This document shows positions 12,228 through 23,187 of a stretch of 64,000 nt of DNA, one piece after another (position 1 is the stretch's first letter; each line of letters opens with the position of its first letter). The position numbers were made by a program, and so were the translations under genes. The notes under the pieces were generated by a model that was not told where the DNA came from, made no database searches, and saw nothing but the letters and a program-made list of their open reading frames with translations. The DNA is from Pyxicephalus adspersus. Lineage: Eukaryota; Chordata; Amphibia; Anura; Pyxicephalidae. Where the stretch lies: contig NC_092860.1 in NCBI RefSeq assembly GCF_032062135.1, positions 131,285,100 to 131,349,099 of the forward strand, given 5' to 3'.

Positions 12228-12513
12228 TTAAAGGAAAACTGTACTTACAGTTAATATTTCCCATGCCTGAAGTAATGCAAATGGCTTTCCCGATCTGGCA
12301 TATGCCCCCACAATAATGGACAATATCCCAGTCTTCTTTTGGAGCAAAAGCTGGCCTGGGTCTTTTGTTGTCTATGGGACCTGCACCCGGCCTAGTAGCA
12401 TGCTGGTACTACATGAGGGGATCGAAGTAGCAGAGGGCCATGGTAGGTATATCTTTCTAATGACACATTCTACTACCAGAGTGGGTGGATACATAACTAC
12501 AGTTTACCTTTAA
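12228..12513. mobile_element. TTAA-flanked non-autonomous DNA transposon (Kolobok- or piggyBac-like)
   Basis: The element at 12,232-12,509 (278 bp) begins AGGAAAACTGTACTTA and ends with the inverse of AGGTAAACTGTAGTTA (14 of 16 bases match). Both sides carry TTAA, at 12,228-12,231 and 12,510-12,513. A TTAA duplication is used by the Kolobok and piggyBac superfamilies. The AGG start fits Kolobok-type elements, which are frequent in frogs. The only notable open frame, at 12,316-12,513, lies inside the element, runs into its right end and resembles no transposase. Confidence 0.75.
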
Positions 12514-15500
12514 TTTCTCCGTTTCTAAACACTAACTGTGTTTTCTTACATTACTATGAACCTTGTGACATTATTATTATAGTTTCAGAAATTATATACG
12601 GGCAGTGAAATACATACATTTGAAATGTGAGCCTATATTATTTTTGCAGGACTTTTATCGCTGCAAATGCTTGGCTGTTTTATTTCCCGTCATTGCAATA
12701 TCAATTTACTGTAAATTTAAATTAATAATTTTAGATATTTAAGTTGTGCAATTATTATTTTATTAGGCTCTTTTGTTTAGTTATTTGTATTGTTAAACCA
12801 GGGATAAAGCGAAACATTTATGAATAAATATGATATATATTTTAAAATAATATACTTTTTGTTCTGTTAAAGATCAGCTATTATAAATAAAAATAATTAG
12901 ATGATGGGGTTGCTTATTTAAAAGCCCCATTGGGGGGCGCTACAGATTTGTCTATTATCGGCCTCCAAGTGTCACCTGCAAGTTGTTAACAGTGTTAAAA
13001 GAATAAGGTCATGGTTTAAAGTGTAGATATAAATAAAGAGCCTCTGCCTATGCCCAAGGAAACTTTTATGCAGATGGGAACTGTCTTTGCATAATTTGAA
13101 ATTCAATACAGCCACATGTGTCCCCTGCAACAGCTGAGTCAAGAAGATGGAAAAACGGCAAGACATTGGATCATGAGCTTGTCCACTGAGAATGAACTCT
13201 GTGTGCCGGCAGTGAAATGTCACGTTCCAAGAGGTCATAGAATTACTGGCGGTAGTGTCAAATCACACTACAGTCTATGCTCACATGATGCAAGCCTTGT
13301 TTATCTACCAGTAACTAAAATAAGAACACCTTTTGGTTTATTTATAAGCATGCTGTGATGTAAGTAACCTTGGGATCTATGTCACTTGATCACTTAATTT
13401 CTAGTGAAATACTTGCTTCCAAGTGTGCGAGAAAACTTTCAGTGCTGTGTCTGTCACTCAGACACAATGCTACTCTCATACTTATACTGTACTTAGCTAA
13501 TCATCTTGTCATACTTCTAGCTTTTACCATATCTGTATTATTATACGGCAAACATTAAAAGGCGAATATTTCACCCTCAGGAAATAAATATTCAACTGTT
13601 CTTTCCTGTGGTTAGCACTAACATATACAGCTCTGAATGCATAGGAGCTGCACACAGATAAGCTTACATTCTAGCTTCAATTTTTAGGAGTATTTAGTGA
13701 TAAAGAACAAAAGTTTACTAGAACTCAAGTTAACCCACCATTTTTTGGTTTATTGGTAAAATGTAGCACATTGTTAGGAAACCAAGGCAAGCAAGAAGAG
13801 AACCTACACACTTCACAGAGATAAAGTTCTTGCAACGCATTTCAAGGTTACTACTATGTCAACATGCTTCCTTTAAGTAAACTCTTGTGAAACTTTAACT
13901 GAATCTTTTTTCAGTAGCTATTTTAGAAGTCAATGCAGGCATTCCTACCGGCAGCTTGATATTAGAAATAATATATTGGGAAAACTCCAACTCCAGGCTG
14001 CTGTTACATTTACCTATGAAGCAGGGTCCAACCACACACACTACATTGGTAAATTCATGATTGCATTCATGCTTATTAATATAACTCACTCCCCCAGCAG
14101 CCACAACTCTTCTCCACTGTTCGATGTTCTTGAATGTAGTCGGGCCCCCCATGTCCTCCAGTAGAATGCAGGACATCTGGTGCTTCATTCTTGAAGCCAA
14201 AGAGCTGAAAATGGACAGGCAGCAAAGTAAAGCAGTAAATTCGTCTTATTCCTTTCTTCCTACACCAACCACCATTTATCCCATGTTGGGGAGGGCACCA
14301 CTGTACACACAGGTTTATTAACAGCTTAGGTTGGGCTTAAAGTATATCTAAAGTTAAATTATTAGATAGAGTAGATAATGGTTACAGATTAGTATCCCAA
14401 TGGGTTACAAATTCCCTTAATTTCCTGTCCTATAGACATAGAAATAGATCTAAAATAGATCTAGAAATATCTATAAAGTGATAGCAAATATTTTGGACTT
14501 CCCCACTTTCAGACAATGATCAGGACAATCAGAAAATCAGGTTAATATTAACAGGGACGCATCAGTATCTAAGAGGGGTTCTAGCCCTTCCCCATTCTAT
14601 CCAAAATAATTTCTCGAGGCGGCATGGGTACTGCATTATGTGCTCCAGCATCACAAGCACGCGTGTTCTATGAGCTCCAGATCCAATAAAAGGAAGTGTG
14701 GACAACAATACCTGGTTAATAATTTTAAGCACTGAGCATGGACTTGCCTAATGTAGGCATCTCAAGGTTTGATTTCATTATTGGATCTTTTGTAGCCTAA
14801 ATTGTTCTTGTTAAATTATGGCATATTACCTTGCCATTCTTTTTTGCAATATGCAAAAACAAGGTAATATTTGTTACTTGGTAGTGAATATGAAAACAGA
14901 ACTCTTACACTTTACATTAAATAGGATTCAAGAATACATTTCTATTCTTTGACTACCTATAACTTCTATGATACATTAGTGATAAACCACATTAAACACT
15001 GAAACATAATGGCATCAGTGTGAAGCCACTCCTAATAGATCAGCTTCCTAAACGAACACTTAATAATTTGACAATTGCCTGTATGTCAATAAAAATGTCA
15101 TGTTATTTTTAGTAGGAGAAATAAATCACTGAGAAAACCCACAGATCCCTGTCTAATATGGGTAGATTCATTGACATTTTTCTCAAGGAATATTACAAAT
15201 CACACAGTATCAAGTCAGCCAGAATCAATCAGCAAAATGAAGGCTCTCTGCTATTACCCCTAAGGTATGTTGAAATCTATATCATATATATATATATATG
15301 TGTATTATATGACTTTTTTTCTTATATATACACTCTAAAGATTATTAACATTTTGCTTGTTTGGAAAATCTCTATTTTTGATATCTAGCTGCAGTATTAT
15401 GGATGTTCATGCTTTTATTTTAGAAAGCCATTTAAACTATATTATTTATAGGCTAGCAGTGCTTTACATTCAAAAGCTGGTTACAGATCAGGAAAATATC

Positions 15501-15805
15501 AAGTACCAATGGAACATAAAATATTTCTATTTCACTGCAACCCAGTGCTATTCACATAGTATGCTTAGGCTCAATGTGCATCTATCAAGTCTTCAGTTTA
15601 CTGTCAAACAGGTGGGCTTTGCCCTAGGTTGACCATTATTCTGTTTGTTTTCCTATAGTTTTGAAAGTAGACTATTCACTGAGAGATCATAAAAGCTGCA
15701 CTGGCTAACCTACTTCTAAAATATACAGCTGTCTGTTTTGTGTTCCAATCTTTGGCCTTTATTACATTCAGAATCACTGACCCAGAATGAGTTTACAGCT
15801 CAGGT
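12514..15805. other. Non-coding stretch, no gene seen
   Basis: AT-rich sequence with scattered short open frames, including overlapping opposite-strand frames near 13,895-14,320. These have no recognisable domain and no convincing splice context. A TA run of about 17 bases lies at 15,284-15,300. Nothing else could be supported. Confidence 0.55.
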
Positions 15806-16084
15806 GTTTAGCCCAGTGGTCGCCAAACTTTTCAGACCCATGGACCACTAAATTTACCGGCTTTGAACCTGCAATGGGACAGTGGGCTGGTTGTGTCCAG
15901 AGACACAACCCACCCACTTCCCTGAGCCTTCGATCAGTATGGGGGACATGGTTCATGGCTCTGCCCGTGTGCCCTCCCAGCGGGGTCCTTCTCCTGACCC
16001 CAGTGTGGGCAGGGCACACCGGCCAGAGCCACGGAGCACCAAAATTTTCTCGCGGACCACCGGTTGGCGACCACTGGTTTAGCC
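15806..16084. mobile_element. Non-autonomous hAT element with perfect 8-bp target duplication
   Basis: The element spans 15,814-16,076 (263 bp). The left end CAGTGGTCGCCAA is matched exactly by the inverse of the right end TTGGCGACCACTG (13 of 13). Flanks GTTTAGCC at 15,806-15,813 and 16,077-16,084 are an exact 8-bp duplication. CAGTGGT ends with an 8-bp duplication are typical of hAT elements. The interior is GC-rich compared with its neighbours, which explains the open frames of 66 to 149 codons crossing it. They are not transposase and I do not treat them as genes. Confidence 0.92.
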
Positions 16085-19000
16085 TGTTGTCACACGGTTA
16101 TCTGCAAGCTTGTTTCAGGTGTGTGACTAAAACTACTGGCACTAAAATGTCAGCTTTACATCTAGCAATTAGCAATCTTTTGTGCAAGTTAAGCAATGAC
16201 AGCTTATTTTTTCTACCAGCCAAAAGTTTGTTTTAAGGAAAGGCAAGGAGCAAAGCACTACCTGTGTGAACTACAAAGGTTGTGTGATTAAAGGTTGCAG
16301 AAAACTTGTGAATTTTGGAGTTGCTTGGGTCTATCCCAACAACAGGTAGTGGGGAATCTGAAACTGTTTAAGTTAGTTCCTGCAGTCTTTATAGTGGAAC
16401 TAAAATTAAAAAAAAAAACATAGCAGGCCTTATTGCTGAAGGGATAGTTCCTTTTGCCATAAAATAAACTTACCTGCTTGATCACTGTCCTCACTCTTCT
16501 GCCCTCAGTCTATCACAGGCACTGCTATCTTTACATTGGTCCTCCTTTGGGTAATGGATCATAGGTCATCTTGATTGGTTATACCATATTGACATAACTC
16601 CTGCTTATGCACAGAAACATGAGCAAATCATTTTCTTCAAATATCTATAGAATTAGAAGGTGGCTCATTCTTTCTAAAGTTTTAGAGCCAGTATTGCTGA
16701 AGATTCAGTCAAACATTGCTCTCCTTGCAGTGTAATAAATGTGAATTATTATATTGTGATTGTTTTATAGTATTACATCTAAATAGTTATTATTGGAAGC
16801 ACAAAATCTGAAAATATGTAATTTCCTATGCTACAGCTTTACAAATATTGTTTAGAATGACATGATCAGCCATAATTTGAGATTTAAGATTTAGCTATAA
16901 CGTTGTAATTTGTTTAATGTTGTTACATCACTTATTTGAGTAAGATGCTCTAGGCATTATTTATGGGGCTTTGTTTTAGCATTGAGTGAGCAGCTCCCAC
17001 TTGCATTGACTCGTGATCCTCTAGACTTTACTATTTATAGAGCCAAACTTTATGATTATGCTTGTTCCTCTTATAGTATCTTTCAACCTTTAGATCAAGG
17101 TTGAAAGGAACCTTTTGCACGCAAGTATGGTTCAGTAGCAGCTGATGGCCCAATGCTGCTTATTCTTTTTGCGGATTACATGTTTAACCCACCATATGTC
17201 TTCGTTCAACACCCTGGGGAGCATTCTCTACTGTGCGTACTGTATGTGAAATCCAGTGCCCTTCTAGCACGTATTACAAGCTGCTTACAAACCATTAGGA
17301 TGTTCTGGTTCATATATGACTTCAGTATGTGCATGTATTCATCTAATATTCAACCTCCTCAAACTTTTTATTATTTTTTTTACACAAATTTTCTTTAAAA
17401 ACTGGGATTTGTTATCTCACTAATTGCATTTTATAACACAGATTGCACCAAAAGAAAACCTTTATGTTGCAGGTTTTTCAGCAGGACCTAAGAAAGGAAA
17501 TAGCAAATGCATGATGCATTCTGTCACCAGCAGTAACACAGATTCTCTTTGCCCTTTGTAACATAGCTGTAACCCACTGATCCTGTGGGAAAAAAAAATA
17601 AAAATATAACTGCAGTCATGTAAAAAAAAAAGAACACCTCAAAAGAAAAGTTTTCTTTTAGCTTATTTGTACCAGCAATCTGTAGATTTTTATTAAGCAA
17701 CGCCTACAGATAAAAATGATACAGAACAAATGAAACATAAAGCTGACATAATGGACTTATTCTCATAATCAGAATAAACAACAACTTTGAAACATGGTGG
17801 TGGAAATAATATGGTTTGATACAGCTTTGCTGCTTTATGGTCTGTTTTTTTTAATGTATTGAAAATAGGTTTAAATTGCCAAAAAGTGTACTATATTTCC
17901 ATATAGGAGATGCTGATAGAAAGTTTTTATCATCTATGTTATAAGTTCTTTACCCACCTATCTTCAATATTACAAGATGAACTGGCTTTCCAAAAAGGAT
18001 TTTTTTAATATTACTCTAAGGAAACAGTAGCATAAAGATTAAGACTTCTCCTAGAGAATGACCTCCTCTTTCAATGATATTAACACTAGCATTGGATGGA
18101 CTTCTAGAAGTTGAAGAACAGGCCACATTATGCTTTCCGTATTTTTATGATTGGTAACATAGATTGACTAAAAGGCACCCTTATGAGTAGTAATCAATCA
18201 TGATCTTAGACTTACCCTTTCAAAACACTCACTGTTATTTATGTCTACTCTTGAACTCAAAGCTAAAATATGTATTCTGTGAACTCAATATTAGACATGT
18301 GCATGAATATTCTAGGTAAATGCAGTATTACTATATATCAGTTGCTGCAGCTGAAACACATGTACGGCTTGTCCTGACATCTGAGAATTTTTATAGCAGT
18401 GAAATATTTGTTGCTTTATTTCAAATGTTACTTGTGGTAGACCAACAAGTCGGAGGTATTTATTTCCTAATAGAGGAGATGGAGAAGCCAAGAAACTCCA
18501 CATATGATCCAAGAATGAAGCCTGCCAAGTTAGATCTTAAATAGAAAAAATATTCTGGGGTCACTGGGTTTGCTGTAAAGCTCTTGTCCCATAGCTGTAG
18601 ATGCAGCTTTCCAGAGACTCCAGACTGGAAGCGATATCCCAAAAGGACTGAATGTTCACACCGACTTTATGTGTTCTTGGCCCCTCTTCCAAAAATCTGG
18701 ACTGTAATCTAATCTTGGATTTTAGCACCTTTTAGTAGAAGGAGAATAGGAATACAATATACACAATGTGTTTGCACTAAATAGCATATTGAATTTCATG
18801 GTGTAACATAGTGAAAGGATGAGAGGTATCACATCTAATAATTGTCTAATTGTATGTGCAACCAGTCATAAATCAGTTTTCAGTAATCAGTGCAATGATA
18901 AACTCAAACTCTATGCAAAACTTTCACCACTGTTATAATCATAACCATTATTCCCACTGGGGTGATTATCTAATTACTTCCTGTTCAAGTAATAGAGAAC

Positions 19001-19453
19001 AACTCAACTAGGATACAACCAAGGAATAGAAAAGGAAGACTCAGACTCAGAGAGAGTTATTAAATAAAATAAGTGGATTTATTCATATTTCTGTTTCTAG
19101 AGTTTACCCATAATTTACCCATCCTTCCAAGCCCCCCCCTCCCCCCCACACCCCTACAAAGCCAGTCCGGCTACCCAATATTAGGGGGAGCAATAAAGAT
19201 TAAAGCAAGGACCAAGCTCACTAATTCTTTTAAATAAATAATACCAGATTTAAAAAATCACATCAGGACTGAACAGGCGGGGTCAGGGACTGGAAACGCA
19301 GAGGGGACACAGTCATCTGACACTTCCAGAAGTGTTGAATGTCACCAAGAGTAATGGAGGCTGTGGCTGTGTGAATGGGAGGTAGGCGAAATAGACTGCC
19401 AGAAAGGAGGGTAATACCAACAGATCTAATCCAGGGGGCTATTGTTTTGATTT
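16085..19453. other. Non-coding stretch, nothing recognised
   Basis: AT-rich, largely unique sequence. A C-rich patch with runs of seven C lies at 19,131-19,150. No supported exon, RNA or repeat ends. Confidence 0.55.
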
Positions 19454-19461
19454 GTATAGAA

Positions 19462-19691
19462 CAGTGTTTATTGACCTTTTTAACATGGAAATAACTTTCA
19501 TGTCTTCATCTATAATTATTATATCCAAAGCTCACAGTACATTAGTATGGTGGTCAGTAGGAATACTGTATGCTGGGCAGTGGGAGGCCATACAGATCCC
19601 ATAAACTGACCTGTGACCTTATTGCTCAAGGAACCCCTAGCAACATCTGGAAGAAGCCTAGGGTTCCATGGATCCCTGGTTGAAAACACTG
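19462..19691. mobile_element. Decayed non-autonomous hAT element
   Basis: The left end CAGTGTTTATTGACC and the inverse of the right end GGTTGAAAACACTG form an imperfect inverted repeat of about 14 bp. The element is 230 bp. It contains GGAACCCCTAGCAACATCTGG and GGGTTCCATGGATCCCTGG, typical of a hAT family I recall from frog genomes that ends CAGTGTTTCTCAACC. The flanking octamers GTATAGAA and GTGTAGAT agree at six of eight positions, fitting an eroded target duplication. Confidence 0.7.
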
Positions 19692-19699
19692 GTGTAGAT

Positions 19700-21750
19700 A
19701 TATGGGGTGTTTACTACCAGTAAACCAAGTTTATGCCCAGTTTGTCCAGATTTGTAATAGGTTTTGTTTCAATTTGATAATCCTCGGCTTTAGGTTAATA
19801 TAATTTTAGCAGAGGAAGGAAAATCTTTAAAAAGAAGGTATCTGAGATTTTGTTGTAATACATTGTTTGAAACTAATTTCTGGAGCTTAGCAATAAACCT
19901 CATCCAATTACTGCAGTCATCGGCTATGTTAGGCCACATACTTGTGTAACCCCAGCCGAAGCTTTAATATATCACACTGAGAAACGTGTTCCATCAAAGT
20001 ATCCTGGAAATGGAGACCCTTATTGACAAGAAGCAGTTGTCTACATCACGGTAACCTCATTGCAAGCTATCAAATATCAGAAGAGTGACTAAAGAAATCT
20101 GCCAGTCATGTTTAACATTGAGAAGTATGAGAATATCAAGGACCAGTGATTGTTGCCAAGATTAGATGACCTTTACTGCATTGTTTTTATTCTGTTTTAG
20201 ACATATGCCACTCTGTCTATCATGTCAGCAAGTGAGGTTTCCCATGACACAGCCAAGACCCACATGGTTTTGTTAAAGTCCAACTTGGTCCTAGAATATG
20301 GTTCAACCTTATGTATCTGCATAACAAATTATGAAAAGTAATTATTTATAAAGCTTAACCAGTATGGTATTTTTTAAAGGACAACATACAATAACTAATC
20401 TAGTTTAATAAAATGGTTCATTAAAGAATTTGAGAAATTAGAAGCACTGAAATATATGGCATAACACTTTAATCTCCTGTTACCAAATACCTAATCATAT
20501 ACACCTAGATTTTTGATATAGGGTTTTACAGTTGTGCTGGTACCTGTGACGCGCTGGTGAACTTGTTCTGTCTTCCCGGACCCTCCAGCATAGGCATTAA
20601 GAAGCATTCTTGCATAGTTGTTTACTTGAAGCCAGTATAGGAAACTATAATTAGAAAAGGATACTGATAGTTACATGGCATGCTTTGCTTTTCTTTCATG
20701 ATATCTTACCTGTATTCACCTCTTTATCCCTTTATTTTTCCTTTTTATTTCAATACTTTGTAAGGAATCTTGCAGAGATAATGATCAAAAGAAGCACATG
20801 CTTTTATTGAAGTTGGTAGGGAACACAGAAATAAAGTAATAGCAGTGATTTAAAGCAGTCTCATGTAAAGTGTCTCTAGCATATTCCTGATGTATGTGCC
20901 CGGTCACCATCTATTGCAGGTTCACATTCTGTCCCATGTTCTATACAACGTCTGTGGTATTTGACAATCTCCTGTTGCATACGTACAGTCTATGGTTTCA
21001 GTAGCAGTACATTCACTGCATATTATGCGCGGCACTTTGGTGATGTTAAGGGCTCACTCAAGAATGTTGACCGTCGATGCTGTAAGTAAAAATAGGATGT
21101 GAACAGTGCTGCAATCTGTTGCAGTTGTATACAGCTATGTGCAAAAATTGTTTCCCAAGGATGAGACCATGGTTGAGCTCATGGCAGAATGTTGCAGTTT
21201 GCCGTGGGTCAGAAATGGCCCTTACTTTGATATCCTGACATTTTTTGTCCTAATATAATAAATAGAATAGGAGGGTTTGTATTATAGTACTATAATAACA
21301 TTATAACAAATAAAAGCCTAAAACGTCCTAATGGGCTCTATTAATAAAACAGGGAATCAGACTTTCCCTCCAACATTCTGGGATTCTTCCAGGTCCATGT
21401 GTTTGAACAGGGCAGTAATTTATTTCCACCAGGGAATGGTTTTAAAACGAGCCCTATATGTCTTTAAAAGCAATGTTAACAATATTTAGAGTAATTGGTC
21501 ATTCAGTAACTGTCATGCTGAAAATGCTAAACTTCTAGACATCAATAACCTCTGGACAAGGAAGGGATACATTATGAAGATGGAGTGAAAATGATAATAT
21601 TAATCATAATATCAATAATAAATACAAAAATAATATAGTATTACTAAACATCAGCAATCACACCAAATAGCTAATTTGTGAAATATGGAATCTGTCAGGT
21701 TATTTAGGATTGTTCCAATCTTCAGAAAGTTGTATGGAGCCATTGATAAT
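19700..21750. other. Non-coding stretch, nothing certain
   Basis: Mostly unique sequence. The part around 20,880-21,220 is richer in CpG and less repetitive than its neighbours and contains a GTAAGT site at 21,082. The 80-bp segment between an upstream AG and this site is open in two frames, but I recognise no protein and treat it as chance. Confidence 0.45.
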
Positions 21751-21754
21751 TTAA

Positions 21755-21990
21755 TCTAATCACACAGTCTTGGAGAAGTTATTAATAGCGAATGCATTTA
21801 ATATCATGTTAGAAATGAAACCAAATTATTTTTTTCTTTCAGCTAATTAAGGAAAGCTTTCTGCTAGCTTATTTTCCATGGCCGGGAAGATAACAAATTT
21901 GAATTAATTATTGTAATTTGACTTTGTGATGGAATCACAAAGGTTTCAAATTAAGGGAAAATACAAATGTGTGATTACTGCAGCTTAATA
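21755..21990. promoter_or_regulatory. Possible conserved non-coding element
   Basis: A stretch of high-complexity AT-rich sequence with clustered homeodomain-type cores (TAATTA near 21,843 and 21,904), an ACAAAGG SOX/TCF-type core and long non-repetitive words. This is the texture of vertebrate developmental enhancers. It is only an impression of style, since no alignment was available. Confidence 0.2.
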
Positions 21991-23056
21991 TGGGGGTATA
22001 GACAGTTTTAATTTATTGTATTTTGTTGATTTCTAAACAAACAAAAAATCAAATAGTGGTCCAGATACACCTGGGGGCACTGAGTTCCCTGTTTAGGCTA
22101 AATTAGGATTTCTTCAAAGATACACTTGTATTAAAGTGAAACCAATCCATGCTAAAATAATTTCAGTGTTACAACAGCACACATGTGCACGCGTCACAAA
22201 GTATAAGGCCTACTGTGAGGACTACTGCTGTTGGGCTTTTGTTCAAACTAGAACTGCTTTTTTCCCCCAATCAAGTAATAGTAATGCTATAGCAGCATGA
22301 AGCAAGTTGACTAAGCCTTAAAGTTCAATGGCAGTCATATGGTCATATCCTAAAGTGACCTACACATTTAAGCAGAATACACATAAAAGCAATCAAAATT
22401 TGTAAATTGACACAAACAAGTCTCTGAAAAGTCTTTTGGTTGATCCTTCTACTGGTCACTTATACAGATGTGGGTCTTTTCCGACTAAACTATGTAACTA
22501 ACTAATTTAGACATGAAGTTAAGACCTCATGTGCAACCAAATATGTTTCAAAGGGACTATCTGAAGATTCAAAATAGTAGGTAGTTGTAGGTAGGCAGAT
22601 TGTGGTAGGCAATGCATGATACCTGCACATCAGGAAACATCAGAAATATTTTGCAAGGTTAAGTTCACTTTAATGTCACCTAGGTACTTATCGTTAAATA
22701 AACAGTTGAAATATATTTATAAAAAATGTTGTATAAACCTGTTCAGTCTTGTGATTTACATGCACTTGCCAGACAAAATATTATTGCCATGTGATCTCAA
22801 TTTTTCCACTACATGTGAGCAATACAGTTTTGTCACTAACAAGGTAGACATTTAGTTTTCTAGTGTTGTATTGTAAACCTAATAGAGCTGCCTCCCCTAG
22901 TCCCTATGTGCAGGAGATGTGGAGGAAGACAGCAGTAATATGGTATTTTAAAATAACTCATATGTGGAATAAATGTAATGTTGCCCTGTTGGAGTAAATT
23001 GATCTATGCTTTAAAAGTTTTTAGTTTTTTTACCTTCCTCTGGATCAGTTGTTCAT
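21991..23056. other. Non-coding stretch, nothing recognised
   Basis: Ordinary AT-rich DNA with no repeat ends and no protein similarity. Confidence 0.5.
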
Positions 23057-23187
23057 ATAAAAATACTCCCTCAGCTCTCTTCGCTCCAATGACCTACTAA
23101 TGACTTCCTTACACAGACCTGTCTGTCATTTGCAACTCCTATTTAATGTACAGTGCTACATAGATTGTTGGCACTATATAAATTATG
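23057..23187 (+). mobile_element. CR1/L2-like repeat tail, plus strand, internally deleted
   Basis: It matches the inverse of the element at 10,771-11,187. Shared blocks include ATACTCCCTCAGCTCTC, TCGCTCCAATGACCTACTAA and the tail GTACAGTGCTACATAG followed by TTGGCACTATATAAAT. About 200 bases present in the other copy are missing between the two parts. No coding sequence. Confidence 0.65.

Noticed and set aside
15787..16236. 149-codon plus-strand open frame, the second longest in the window
   Set aside because: It crosses both ends of a hAT MITE with a perfect target duplication, so the frame is a by-product of the GC-rich insertion.
21002..21081. 80-bp segment between an AG and GTAAGT, open in two frames
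   Set aside because: Short, unrecognised and with a modest acceptor; expected by chance at this scale.
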